Of a stretch of 64,000 nucleotides of DNA, positions 33,553 through 43,728 are shown in pieces (positions within the stretch are counted from its first letter, which is position 1; each line of letters opens with the position of its first letter). The DNA lies in NCBI RefSeq assembly GCF_014898055.3, contig NW_023601212.1, positions 45,682,329 to 45,746,328 on the forward strand. Reading direction: 5' to 3'. Below the pieces are notes generated by a model. It had not been told where the DNA came from. It worked only from the letters and a program-made list of their open reading frames with translations, and searched no databases. The DNA is from Talpa occidentalis (taxonomy: Eukaryota; Chordata; Mammalia; Eulipotyphla; Talpidae). Position numbers and translations under genes: made by a program.

Positions 33553-33810
33553 GGGCCTCCCTTGGTGGCACAGCGGTTGAGCGCTGGGCTGCGAAGCTGC
33601 CCGCAGCCTCTGCAGCACTGGTTCGATCCCCAGACGCAGGGGAGGTTCCCACATGGAGCGCAGACCTCTCCTGCCGCGCCCCGCTGCTCCCCTCAGCAGT
33701 GTATTTCATCAGTCTGTTCTGCTCCCCGCTCTGGCTCTGGTGAATTCTCTCACCCTCCCTCGCTCCTGACTGCACCCAGTGCTTGTATAAATATAAATAA
33801 ATCTTTAAAA
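33553..33810 (+). repeat. tRNA-derived SINE, young subfamily (copy 8)
   Basis: Head GGGCCTCCCTTGGTGGCACA, B box GGTTCGATCCCC. There is a perfect 18-bp duplication, AATAATAATCTAGAAACA, at 33535-33552 and 33811-33828. The segment after the B box is shorter than in other young copies, which indicates an internal deletion. Confidence 0.93.
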
Positions 33811-33829
33811 AATAATAATCTAGAAACAG

Positions 33830-34680
33830 AGACTTGCAGGGATAGAAGAGAGTGGGGAGAATAGCTGCTTGACCTCTTTAAAGATTAATTCGAGGCTTAA
33901 AGAACGGGTAGACTTCTGCAAACAGCCCAAATTAGTTCACACCAGAATGAAAATTTCATCTTCTGGCTCAATAATATTTCTCCAACTCATGAAACCTGCA
34001 GAAATTAAAATGATAGCTTGGGGTTAAAAAAAAAAGGCAAAGACCAGGCATGTTAAGCTTTCCTTGGGAGGCCGACTTTAACCAGGTTTCAAATTCTTCT
34101 AACATAATATAATTTAATGGGGAGAGCTCTTGACATTAAGAGGAAAATTTTATTTTAAAAGGCTAGGAATGTGACACATTAAAGTACTTTAAGGATGTTG
34201 GCAACGAATACCAAGAGTAACTGATGGCTGTTATTACATAAGAACAAAGAACCTGATTCTCTGGAATGAAAGGTGTCCGGGTATCCTTGTTACTTACAGG
34301 GAGGAGGAGACACCTGGATTTCTTTTTTTCCCTGCCTCAGGACAGCTTTATCCAAATAAAATACAGTGTGTTTCATCATTCATCATGGAAAGTGCCCGTC
34401 ACTTCTTCAACATCATCATATGGTTGGTGGCCAGCGAATAATGGAGCACTGAATGTCAAGGTGACTGGCTTTCAGTGCACACAAAACTAAAAATTATAGA
34501 CCCGTCATTCCAGAGGCAGGCCACAATTAGCTGTCTATGCAACTTGAAATTTCCATTTTGCCAGCTGAGTAATCAGTAGACTGGAGTTTCTCATTTTGGA
34601 TGCATTTCTCAGCCTTTTGTTCATGGTCTTTTAAAATGTGTATTCTAAAGTAAGTAAACAGTGTACTTAAAAAAAAGACT
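33830..34680. promoter_or_regulatory. Candidate conserved noncoding element, AT-rich and non-repeat
   Basis: About 850 bp without recognisable transposon sequence in a repeat-dense neighbourhood. It has homeodomain-type ATTA motifs, a TEAD-type GGAATGTG near 34166-34173 and several TTTAA/TTAAA blocks. No open frame of note. A regulatory role is inference. Confidence 0.28.
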
Positions 34681-34790
34681 GCTCCTCCAAATATAGTCAG
34701 ATTCCGAGGCACCAGAGGTGAGGGCTTCAACATACGAACTTGGGGACAACAGAGAGGATACCAATATTCAGTCCCTAACAATGTAATATA
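34681..34790 (+). repeat. MLT1-type LTR 3'-end fragment
   Basis: 'gagggcttcaacatacgaac' followed by 'ttggggacaacagagagg' and 'attcagtccctaaca' is the MLT1 LTR end. Confidence 0.7.
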
Positions 34791-34993
34791 ATATCAGGCT
34801 TGAACCACTTGAGAGTGCAATGTAGACATCATACTCCATGACCCCTCAATCCTTCTGCCTGCATCTCCCAAGAATAAGGAAATTCAACCACACCCTAGGA
34901 CAGATGTCACAATCCCCAAATTTCACATTGAGAAATACCATTATCTAATCTACACTTAGCAGTCAAATTTCCCCAACTGCCCCAATGATATCT
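34791..34993. other. Unassigned spacer
   Basis: Nothing recognised. L2- or MIR-like motifs are not convincing. Confidence 0.35.
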
Positions 34994-35660
34994 TCTATGG
35001 TCTAAAGGTTTGTGTCTCCTGGGCCTCCCCGGTGGCGCAGCGGTTGAGCACTGGGTTGCGAAGCTGCCCGCAGTCTCTGCAGCGCCGGTTCGATCCCCGG
35101 CTGCTCCCCGGCCACCGGAGGAGGGTCCCACATGGCGCGCAGACCTCTCCTGCCGCCCGCTGCTCCCCTCAGCAGTGTACTTCGGTCCTTCTGCCTGCTC
35201 TGCTCCCTGCTCTGACTCTGGTGAATTCTCTCACCCTCCCGTACTTCTGACTGTACCCAGTGCTTTTATAAACAAACAAACAAATAAATAAATAAAAATA
35301 AATCTTTAAAAAAAAAAAAAAAAAAGGTTTGTGTCTCCTTAAAATTCATACATTGAAATGTTAACCCCCAAATTTATGGTGGCACAAAGTTATGGTGTTA
35401 AGAGGTGGTGTTAAGAGGTGGGGGGGAGGTAATTAGGTCATGAAGATGGAGCCTCGTGAATGGGATTAGTGTCCCTATGAAGGGAGGGTGGAGTGATCTC
35501 CCTCACCCCTTCCACTATGTGAGAAGACAGCGAGATGCCATCCATGAACCAGGAAGAGGGTCCTCATCAGAATTCAGTCTGCGGGCACCTTGACCTCGGA
35601 CTTCCAGTCTTCAGAGCTGTGACCGGGCAGCAAGGAGCCAACTGGACCCAGAGAGGCTCA
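34994..35660 (-). repeat. MLT1-type LTR, antisense, split by a SINE
   Basis: It begins 'atggtctaaaggtttgtgtc', is split by SINE copy 9 at 35021-35322, then resumes 'aaaattcatacattgaaatg', 'aggtaattaggtcatgaaga', 'gaatgggattagtgtcccta' and 'cttgacctcggacttccagt'. This is the complement of the MLT1 layout. A 13-15 bp tandem duplication (gtggtgttaagag) lies at about 35391-35420. Confidence 0.8.
35021..35322 (+). repeat. tRNA-derived SINE, young subfamily (copy 9)
   Basis: Head GGGCCTCCCCGGTGGCGCAG, B box GGTTCGATCCCC, long tail of CAAA/TAAA units and poly(A). It has a perfect 17-bp duplication, AAAGGTTTGTGTCTCCT, at 35004-35020 and 35323-35339. It is inserted in MLT1. Confidence 0.95.
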
Positions 35661-36735
35661 GACCTTTCTCTGACTCAAGAGATTCATAAAGGGTTCTTTA
35701 TGATGAAGGCAGGTGGGATATATGCCTGGAGGCTTCTTGGAGGAGGTGACCTCTGATTCATTCCTGCAAATTGGCTATACTCAGTGCCACCCAAAGGTCC
35801 TAGGATTTTCCCCAAAATTCTGTAGGCTACCCCTTCTGAGTTCACCCAGCAGGATAGCAGGCAAGGGGTACCAGCCCCCATTCAGAAGCTCATTTTGACT
35901 CTCCTCATAAGACACCAGTGACAGTTTCTCAGCACCATGGACATTGATGATCTCATCATCAGGGAAAAGATTGCTTCACCTCCTTTGAAGTTTATGATAT
36001 CCAGGGGGTGGGACTTGAACCTCTTACTTTATCCCATAGCTTTGGAGTCTGAACCACAGATCAGTGTGTTCAGAGACTGCCTGGGAGGGAGAGGAACTAT
36101 TTTGGGGTCTGAGGACTATAATTTCTGTTGCTCAGAGAAACCATTGGTGGTAGGGGCAGAAAGCAGGAGGACAGATTCCTGGTTTCCCTCGAGGAGACTT
36201 AGTTTTGTCATCTGCTCAATGAGCAAGTAAATCATGCTTCACAGGGGGGGCAGTAAGGAACCAGTGAGATGCTGGGAGTAAAAAGGCCATCCCAGAATTA
36301 GCCCTTGGTAGGGGTTTTGTCTGCCCAATGGAGGAGACAAGGTTGACCACACCACACCTAGGGCCTGTGGGGGGCAGATATTTTAACCTCCAGGGGACCG
36401 GGGTAACATCTAGAAGCACTCTTAGTTGTCTCAACTGATGGGGGGGTATTTCTGGCATCTGGTGAGTAGACACCAGGTATGCTGCTCAACAACCCACAGT
36501 GCCCATGACAGCTCTGCCCCAGAAAATGGGGATACCCCATCTCTCAGTGGAGCAGAGACTGAAAAGTCCTGGAGTAAGGGGATTTTAAAGGGGACATTGG
36601 GGCTGAGATCTGAACATGCCACCCTGAGTGATGTTTGCAGGTCCTAGGCAGGGGCACAGCTGATGTCACTCACTGTCACTCACTGTGGGAAGAATGAGCC
36701 AGCAAAGGAGAAAGGGGGTGCTGGTATTGGGGTTT
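35661..36735. other. Unassigned single-copy sequence
   Basis: No gene or confident repeat recognised. A tandem 'gtcactcact' pair lies near 36664-36684. Confidence 0.35.
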
Positions 36736-37050
36736 CTCAGAGAAATGGGGAGAACTCCACTAGATCGGAAGTAAAGAGAACTGCAGGGACAGCACTTCTC
36801 TCACAAAGGACCAGATGGTAAACACATGTGATGTTGCAGGCCGATCCACTCTGCTCTGCCAATGGAGCTTGAAAATTGCCACCTGTATATGAGTGGGTGG
36901 GGCCACATGCCAATAAAACTTTATTTGTGGACACATAAACTTGAATTTCATAAAACTTTCACATGTCACAAAATATTCTTCTTCTTTTAATGTTTTTCCT
37001 ACTATTAAAAATTGTAAACATCATTTTTATTGGAAGATGGTGGCTAGTGT
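36736..37050 (+). repeat. Interspersed repeat, DNA-transposon-like (copy 1)
   Basis: 'caaaggaccagatggtaaac', 'atgccaataaaactttattt', 'gtggacacataaacttgaat' and 'cacatgtcacaaaatattct' match a common mammalian repeat. The copy at 60740-60960 has the same order. Family name uncertain. Confidence 0.6.
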
Positions 37051-37099
37051 TCAGGTTTCGGGGGTTAATGAAAATGTTCTAAAAGTATGGTTATGGCTA

Positions 37100-37330
37100 C
37101 ACAGCTCTGCGAATTCAGTCACACGTCCCTTAATAACAAGATATATCCTGAGTGATGCATCTTAAGGTGACTCCAGCATTGTGTGAACATGGTGGAATGA
37201 AATTACACCAACCTAGATGGTACAATGTACCATGTACCTAGGTGAGATGGTATAGCCTCTTGGGACTGGCGTGGAATATGCTGTTGGTCACTGACCAAAA
37301 CATTAAAAACACAGAACATTACTAAGAGCC
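37100..37330 (-). repeat. MER2-like Tigger fragment (copy c)
   Basis: 'tgagtgatgcatcttaaggt', 'gcattgtgtgaacatggtgg' and 'accaacctagatggtacaat' are the complement of the layout seen at 7966 and 8586. Confidence 0.55.
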
Positions 37331-37389
37331 TCCAAATTATGTATTTTAAATGTGCAAAATGGTATGGTATGTAAACCGTATCTTAATAA

Positions 37390-37779
37390 AGCTGTTTGAA
37401 AGAGAAAACACACAATAGCCAAAGGTGGACACAACTCAGATATTGGTCAACAGATTAAAAGGTAAGCAAAATATGATGTGTGCAATCAAGGGAATATTAC
37501 TCAGCCTTGAAAAGAAAGGAAATTCTGACACATGCTACAATCTGAATGAACCTCGGAACATTATGCTCATTGAAATAAACAGGACACACAAGGACAGATA
37601 ATGTGTGACTCCACTTATGTGAGGCCCCTAGAGGAGTCAAATAATCCATAGAGACAGAAAGTAGGATGGTGGGAGCCAGGAGTCGGGGAGTGAGTGTCAA
37701 CATGGACAGAGTTTCAATTTGGGAAGATGAGAAAGCTCTGGAGATGGATGGCAGTGATGGTCCCACAAAGTGTGAATGC
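37390..37779 (+). repeat. L1 3'-end, sense, split by a SINE
   Basis: 'gccaaaggtggacacaactc', 'actcagccttgaaaagaaag', 'gaacattatgctcattgaaa' and 'tgactccacttatgtgaggc' are in L1 3' order. It continues after SINE copy 10 at 38072-38150. Confidence 0.82.
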
Positions 37780-38058
37780 CGGGCCTCCCTGATGGCACAA
37801 GGAGTTAAGCACAGCACTCTGAAGCTATCCGCAGCCTCTGCAGCACAAGTCCAATCCCCAGCCAGGGAGCAACCCACATAGTGCGGCAGACCTCTCCTGT
37901 CTCACCCACTGCTCCCCTCAGCAGTGTATTTCAGTAGATCCGCCTGTTCTGCTCCCCACTCTCTCTGGTGAAACCTCTCACTGCCCCCACCTGCAGTTCT
38001 GGCCTGTACCCCAGTTCTTATATGCATAACTAAATAAATCTTTAAAAAATTTTTAAAA
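37780..38058 (+). repeat. tRNA-derived SINE, older subfamily (copy 10)
   Basis: Head GGGCCTCCCTGATGGCACAA, degraded B box (GTCCAATCCCC), AAATAAATCTTTAAAA tail. It has a perfect 13-bp duplication, AAAGTGTGAATGC, at 37767-37779 and 38059-38071. It is inserted in an L1 3' end. Confidence 0.92.
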
Positions 38059-38150
38059 AAAGTGTGAATGCTACTTACCTGGACACTTAAAAATGATGAC
38101 AGTGTCAAATGTTATATGTATTTTAGCACAATTTTAAAATGAAAAAGAAA
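38059..38150 (+). repeat. L1 3' terminus, continuation after SINE
   Basis: 'gaatgctacttacctggaca' followed by 'gtcaaatgttatatgtattt' and 'agcacaattttaaaatg' completes the L1 3' end. Confidence 0.75.
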
Positions 38151-38193
38151 ACATTCTCAGTTCACAAGCTGAACAAATAAGCAGCCTGATTCG

Positions 38194-38265
38194 AGGGCCT
38201 CCCTGGTGGCGTAGGGGTTAAATCTCAGCACTATCACTATGGCCTGAGTTCGATCCCCTTCATAG
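38194..38265 (+). repeat. tRNA-derived SINE head fragment (copy 11)
   Basis: GAGGGCCTCCCTGGTGGCGT head, then the short variant head 'atctcagcactatcactatg' and B box GAGTTCGATCCCC, after which it stops. Only about 70 bp remain. The body and tail are missing, so it is 3'-deleted or replaced. Confidence 0.8.
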
Positions 38266-39767
38266 GTCGCCTGGCTCTTTTCCCATCAAGCCAAGCCCAG
38301 GGTCCCAGCTCCCAGGCAAGGCTTCCCTTGTGAGCTCTCTGCTCTCCCACCTGACCCCTGCTGTCCCCTCACTCCAGCTGGGCCTGGCTGTCTGGGCATT
38401 GCAGGTCTTCATGCGTACTGTTCCCCTGCGGAGACCATCCCCCACCTCAACTCCACATGTCAGATTCCATTTTGGAGCTTGCTGCTCCCCGCTCTGGCCT
38501 CCCCAAGCCTATTCTTGCTCTGGTCCAGTCCTGGCCCCAATGATCAGGACGCCTGTGTCCCATTCTCTCTCCCAGACTGAGAGCCTCTAGGTCCAGCCAG
38601 ACGCAGCTGAGCCTGCCCCAGGACCCTAACCCCACACAGCCAAGGGCGTGCTGAGCGACTTCAGTAGCCCAGGTTCAGACGGCTGCGCTCGGCCCAGGCA
38701 GCAACAGGACCAGCCAAGCTGGCAGGGTGGGCTACAAAGGGTTAGGTCCAGGGCAGCAAACCCAAAATAGGGTGACAAGAAATAGCTGCAGGCTTGGAAG
38801 CTGCTTGGAATATAAATTTAGACACAACTCTTAAACTGCCCCTGAGCCAAGGCCCCTCGTTCCTATTGACATAGGGTTCTGACCAAGGCTGCCTCTGCTT
38901 GGGGGCAGGGGGCACAAAGGAGGAGAGGGGATCTGAACCCCCACCCCTACACAAGCATCTCTTCCAACTTGCTTTATGATCTTTCAGAATCCAGACTCAC
39001 CTCCCCTAAATTTGCCTCCAATACAACTCCTCCCATTTCCAAATATGCCAAGATCATACATACCTCCAAGTCTTTGCCTGCGCTGTGCCCTCTGCCTAGA
39101 ACAACTCTCCCCTCCCACAGCCTGGCCTTGTTTCCTGTGCCCAGACAGAGCCTCAAATTGCCCTGAACCACTGCCCCCGCCCCCAGCACTGAGATCCTTC
39201 GCTCTGGCAGGTGCTGACCTCAAAGGTGGAGTGGTATATGTCCAGCTCTGTCTCCCCCCACGTCCAGCCCTCACCTGAAGTTTCCCCATGTCCCCAGTGA
39301 ACAGCATCTGACCTAGAAAGGATATTGAGAATGTATATCTGGCGACAAGCTGCAGAGGCCAAGAGTGCCCCCCCACCCCGAAAATAACCACTTCCCACTC
39401 CTGACCCTGGCTGACAGCGACACCTCTGCCCTTCCCCCTCTCTCCCTTAGTGCTCCTAAACCCCACTTGATGGGCCACTCCTCCCCAACCCCATTCCTGA
39501 GGGTCTTCCAATTGTCTCATATGGGTTCTTTCTGGGTTTCTGGCCCGAGTCAGGCCCAGACCCCAGACCCAAAACTATGCCCTCAACATGCAGACTCAAT
39601 CAGGACCCTCCCCGACTCTAGCATCTCTCATGGCTCCCTACTGCCCTTAGAATGCAGTGTGACCTCCACTTAACCTCCTGAAGTCCTAACCTTTTTGGGT
39701 CCTTGTTTCCTCACCTGGGAATAATAGATACCACCTCACAAGGTTGTGGAGGGTCATGTGGTAGGAA
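38266..39767. other. Unassigned sequence with L2-like traces
   Basis: C-rich sequence. 'gcctgcgctgtgccctctgc' followed by 'ctagaacaactctcccctcc' near 39075-39115, and 'ctcatggctccctactgccc' near 39628, look like antisense L2. The 178-codon minus-strand frame at 38984-39520 has no domain. No gene is called. Confidence 0.35.
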
Positions 39768-39781
39768 CAGAGCAGACCCCA
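39768..39781. repeat. Target-site duplication of the U2 retrocopy (left)
   Basis: CAGAGCAGACCCCA, 14 bp, is repeated exactly at 39816-39829. Confidence 0.85.
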
Positions 39782-39782
39782 T

Positions 39783-39815
39783 ATCGCTTCTCGGCCTTTT
39801 GGCTAAGATCAAGTG
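39783..39815 (+). pseudogene. 3'-truncated U2 snRNA retropseudogene
   Basis: The segment begins ATCGCTTCTCGGCCTTTTGG and runs to AAGTG. That equals nucleotides 1-33 of U2 small nuclear RNA as I know it, without mismatch, stopping at the branch-site recognition sequence. The next bases are not U2. A perfect 14-bp direct repeat (39768-39781 and 39816-39829) encloses it, with one extra base (T, 39782) at the left, and there is no poly(A). These are the marks of a 3'-truncated snRNA retrocopy made by LINE-1 machinery. It has no Sm site and no promoter elements in view, so it is a pseudogene. Confidence 0.88.
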
Positions 39816-39955
39816 CAGAGCAGACCCCAGCCACGAAGGACCCCTGCCCCTTCTCTTATGGACACTTGAGCATCACTGGGCAAGGATTTCTTTGCATTGC
39901 TGGTATAGGGACTGGGTCATTCTCCGTGATAGAGAGATGATAAGTAGATGATGCC

Positions 39956-40000
39956 AGCTAGCTAGATAGATAGACAGATAGACAGATAGACAGAATACAC
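39956..40000. repeat. (TAGA)n/(CAGA)n microsatellite
   Basis: GATAGATAGACAGATAGACA units follow GCTAGCTAGA. Confidence 0.9.
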
Positions 40001-40039
40001 ACATGCAAACAGTTTCTCTCTCTCTCATGCTAAGTAAGG

Positions 40040-40226
40040 CTTCTCATCCCCAGCACTGCTGACATTTGGGCCTTATCATCCTCCTCGAGGGGACCATCCT
40101 GTACACTGTAGGGTATTGATGAATGGGTTCTGCCCATTCGATGTCAGTAGCACTCCCTGCTCTAGTAACCAAAATGTTTCTAGATTGTGCCAAAGGTGAG
40201 AACTGCCCAAGGTGAGAACCACTAAC
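40040..40226 (+). repeat. hAT-Charlie-like nonautonomous element
   Basis: 'gcactgctgacatttgggcc', 'ctgtacactgtagggtattg', 'atgtcagtagcactccctgc', 'aaccaaaatgtttctagatt' and terminal 'gtgagaaccact' match a common Charlie-family MER element. The terminal part is duplicated (gtgagaactg / gtgagaacca, 40196 and 40212). Confidence 0.75.
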
Positions 40227-40389
40227 TCAAGCAAAAGTCTTTGGACAAGGATGACAAGATGTTCCATGGAAGGGTGTCCCCAGGAAGCAATGTCAGAGGG
40301 ACCAGGGAGGGGACAGTGGCTTCTCTAAGGGCTTATAACCCAAAAAGGGGCCAGAGGAACAGAAGAGGAGGCTGCACGCAGGACTAGGC

Positions 40390-40620
40390 TGGAGCTGCAT
40401 GTCCATTCATCTCATACCCTTGATACCTGAGCAAGTCACATACACTCTCCAAGCCTTAGTTTCCCATTTGCAAGTGTCTTCCTGTGTGCCAAGTTCCTGT
40501 GGACGTTGGGCCCATTTCAAAGCAGGAAGGGTTTCAGGCTCTAAGAGGACCAAGGAGCTCTGTCCAGTGTCCCATGGTCAGTGAGTGACAGAGGCTGGAT
40601 TTAAACCTGGTCAGGCTTCT
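40390..40620. repeat. MIR fragments
   Basis: 'ctgagcaagtcacatacact' followed by 'aagccttagtttcccatttg', and further on 'tcagtgagtgacagaggctg' and 'gatttaaacctggtcagg'. MIR order. Confidence 0.7.
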
Positions 40621-40830
40621 CTGCACACCCACTGCCTTTGGGCGACTATGTTTGCTCATAGAAGACCAATATAGAGATGCCTCTGGCTCACTGCCCCCAA
40701 CCTCGGCACCTCCTGCCAAAACACAGACAGCATGGAGGTGAACTGTTGTGCTGCCAATGGCCACTTACCCAAGAAGAAAATAATTTCTCCCAAAACCAAG
40801 TCTTAAAATTATGTCAAAAAACAAAGTCCA

Positions 40831-41103
40831 GGGACCTCCCTGGTGGCATAAGGGGTTAAGCACCACACTACGAAGCAATCCACAGTCTCTGCAGCATGAG
40901 TTCGATTCCTGGCCGGCCAGGGAGCAACCCACATGGCGCAGCAGACCTCTCCTGTCTCGCCCGCTGCTCCCCTCAGCAGTGTACTTCAGTCAGTCCACCT
41001 GTTCTGCTCCCCACTCTGTCTCTGGTGAATCTTCTCCCCCCCTCCATTTCTGGCCTTTACCCCAGCTCTTGTATACATAAATAAATAAATCTTTAAAAAA
41101 AAA
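40831..41103 (+). repeat. tRNA-derived SINE, older subfamily (copy 12)
   Basis: Head GGGACCTCCCTGGTGGCATA, B box AGTTCGATTCC, TAAATAAATAAATCTTTAAA tail. Short duplication AAAGTCCA at 40823-40830 and about 41103-41110. It lies directly before an L1 3' end. Confidence 0.9.
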
Positions 41104-41104
41104 A

Positions 41105-41530
41105 AAGTCCATTCATCAACATATGAATGGATACTCAAAATGTGGCCCATCACACAGGGGAGTATCACTCATCCATGAAAAGGCGTGAAGCCCTGACACA
41201 TTGCAACGTGGATGAGCCTGAAAATGATGCTGAGTGAGAGACCAGGCACAAAGGGCCACACGAGGTGTGATCCATGGATATGAAACATCCAGAACAAGCA
41301 AATCCAGACATAAAGCACATGAGTCTTTGTCAGGGGCTGGGGGAGGGGATTAAATTCTCACGGGGAGGGGGTTTCCATTTGGGGTAATGGAATGTTCTAG
41401 AACTAGAAAGAGGTGGTAGTTGTACAATTTGTACGTACTAGATGCTGCTTTTTGCACTTTATAACAGTTAATTTTATGGCATGTGAATTTCACCTTCATG
41501 AAATTACATGGATAAAAATTTAAAAAGAAA
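41105..41530 (+). repeat. L1 3'-end, sense
   Basis: 'caacatatgaatggatactc', 'aggggagtatcactcatcca', 'gatgctgagtgagagaccag', 'gaatgttctagaactagaaa' and 'gtgaatttcaccttcatgaa' are in order. Confidence 0.88.
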
Positions 41531-41865
41531 TATTAAAAAATCCATCGGTACAAACATTTGATGACCCAGTGGAGGGGAATGGACACACTTTTTCCTCCTA
41601 AGGAAGAGACTATGGAGTCAGGGCCCCTGCCTGGGAGCACTGAACACCGTTTCAAGGGATTGTCAGCGTCCTGAGGGGGTTGTCTCAGACTGGTGCGAGA
41701 GCAGAGTCCTGGAAGGTTTTCTGTCAGGACTTTGAAAGGGGGCCAGATTTTTCCCCCGGAGCCGAGAAGTCTTGGACCTGTTGTTCTCAGCAATCTCCAG
41801 GCCGCGTGTTAGCAGGAAACACGGCCAAGTAGGGCTTCCTGCCGTCGGAGAGAGGAAGCTTCGTA
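41531..41865. other. Unassigned sequence
   Basis: No repeat recognised. It precedes the promoter-like segment and is CpG-containing near 41750-41860. Confidence 0.35.
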
Positions 41866-41975
41866 ATGTGCTGGAAGGCCGGGTTAAAAATAACCCCGGT
41901 ATATAAAGACAGCGGAGGGTCCCCCCTCTCGCTCACTCGCTCGCAGGCCGACTGGACGCTGGGCAGAGCAGGTGG
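41866..41975 (+). promoter_or_regulatory. Candidate MEF2/TATA promoter
   Basis: A MEF2-type site TTAAAAATAA at 41884-41893 sits inside an imperfect palindrome (CCGGGTTA 41879-41886, TAACCCCGG 41891-41899). TATATAAA follows at 41900-41907. A pyrimidine-rich, CpG-containing start region lies about 25-40 bp downstream (41921-41945), and a CAG|GTGGTT donor-like junction lies at 41971/41972. This MEF2-plus-TATA layout is typical of striated-muscle promoters. No coding exon was found downstream, so it could serve a noncoding first exon of a gene continuing outside the window. Function is inference. Confidence 0.45.
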
Positions 41976-42219
41976 TTTGGGGCCGAGAGCAGGCCAAACC
42001 CGGTCCCTGGGTTCCTAGGCTGGGAAAAACAGCAGCCAAGCTCAGAGCGGCTGCCTGGCTTGCAGAATGCATACAGAGCTGGGGACACTGTGGGTGTTCC
42101 TGCTTTAAATCACTTTTCTTCAACAAAGAATGCAGCCTCCGGGTGCTATCTGGGAAGGGGAACTCCGCGGAGCTCTGATTTTGACTGTGCCTGGCAGGGA
42201 ATACAGGCGGAGGGGAGAA

Positions 42220-42312
42220 TGGCCAGGAGTCAAATTCTGGCTCTGCCAGCCAACCCTGGGCCTCAGTTTCACCATCTGTGAAGTGGGATTAGCAAAAGCT
42301 CGGCCATTGTTG
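42220..42312. repeat. MIR fragment
   Basis: 'gagtcaaattctggctctgc' followed by 'ctgggcctcagtttcaccat' and 'ctgtgaagtgggatt' is a clear MIR just downstream of the promoter-like segment. Confidence 0.85.
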
Positions 42313-42779
42313 TAAGTGCTAAACACAGAAGCGATGCTGCGGTGGTGGTATTCCGTCAGGCTGTGTAGTGTCCATTCATCACTCTCATTTCCCCAGGGCC
42401 TTATTTCCCTGGGCCAGGCAGCTCCCTATGTGACATCATTTCACCCTCAAATCAGTCTCGGCTGGCATAGAGTCACAGAGGTCCAAGACCACGCTGTGAA
42501 CTCCCTTCCATGAACTGAACATGGAGAGCCTTGAATTTGCCTCTGAATGGCCCACCTGCCTTGCCCCCCTGATGAATAGTAATGAAGGTTTGAAAGAAGG
42601 TCTTCCTGTTCTACCCTTAGAAGTTAAACTTCGGGCATTAGGAGAAGTCAGGCCCTTTCCTGGACAGGTTTTCTGCTCTGAGCAGGATGAGGGTTACCTT
42701 CCATCAATGCCCTCAACAGTGAGAACAACGCCCGCATTCTGGGGTATACCCAGTGCCAGGGCTTAGGGCATCTGCTCCT
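42313..42779. other. Unassigned sequence
   Basis: No gene or repeat recognised. Confidence 0.35.
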
Positions 42780-43140
42780 GGGCTGAGTCACATGAATCAG
42801 GAAAAGAGAAAGACACAAATGACAAACATCAGGAAGGAAAGAGGTGACCCCCACACAGAGCCTACACATATTAAAAGATATCCAAGGGCACATTATAAGC
42901 AATCAGACGCCAACCTATTCATGGCTCAGATGAAATGGACACATTCCTTGAAAGACACAAATTGCCAAAGTACCCTTAGGAAGAATAGATGACAGGGATA
43001 GCCCTGTATCTGTGTAAGACACCAGCAGTATGAAACCCTCCTGCAAAAAATCTCCAGGTCTGAATGACATCACTGGTAAAATTCCAAAACATTTAAGGAT
43101 GAAATAATACCAGTTCAACACAAAAGCGTTCATGAAGCTA
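42780..43140 (+). repeat. L1 ORF2-derived fragment, sense
   Basis: 'gatgaaatggacacattcct' followed by 'tgaaagacacaaattgccaa', 'tccaggtctgaatgacatca' and 'ctggtaaaattccaaaacat' is a degenerate piece of the L1 ORF2 coding region. Its frames are broken. Confidence 0.75.
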
Positions 43141-43715
43141 AAGAGAAAAAGCTTCCCAACTCATTCTAACTGGGAGGCTGCTGTGGGGTACACCAAGAAC
43201 ATCCCTGCCTGCTGTTGACCATACATACACTCAGTAAAGACTGGGGCACCCCCAACCCAGAAGAGACTGTTCTTTCCAGTGGCATGTTTTCTTCTGCTAT
43301 TAGGGCAGATCCCCACCAGGACTCCGGGAAATGAAAGAAATTCTTCCCTCCAGAAATCTGATCCCAAGCTCCCCTGAAGGCAGTCTTTGTACCCCAAGCG
43401 TTGCCATGATTGCCACAATTAGTGCTGCCCCCCTGCACCTGGACTGTAAGGCTCTTTCCAGAAGTTGCTGTCTCCCCTACCGGCTCTGTACGATTGGCCC
43501 CATTATGGGCTGGGGGGACTAGTGAGAGTGAATGGGGGAGGGGCGGCATCTGTGGGGGGATTGAGGGGACCAGGGCAGCTCTCTGGGGCCTGGTTGATGG
43601 CAAATAGAGGCACTCACTGCTCCGGGCCCTGGTCTCCTCATCTGTCAAGTGCATGTTTTAATCCCATCAGGGGCTTTACTGCCAAAGTAGCTTCAAATTC
43701 CAACAACCAACCTCC
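43141..43715. other. Unassigned sequence
   Basis: No repeat recognised. The minus-strand frame at 43166-43654 (162 codons) has no domain and no splice support. Confidence 0.35.
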
Positions 43716-43728
43716 AGACCCCTTTCTT

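Noticed and set aside
38984..39520. A 178-codon minus-strand open frame
   Set aside because: Lies in C-rich sequence with L2-like traces. Gly/Arg-rich composition follows from base composition, and no domain is visible.
43166..43654. A 162-codon minus-strand open frame
   Set aside because: No domain, and no conserved motif or splice signals identified.
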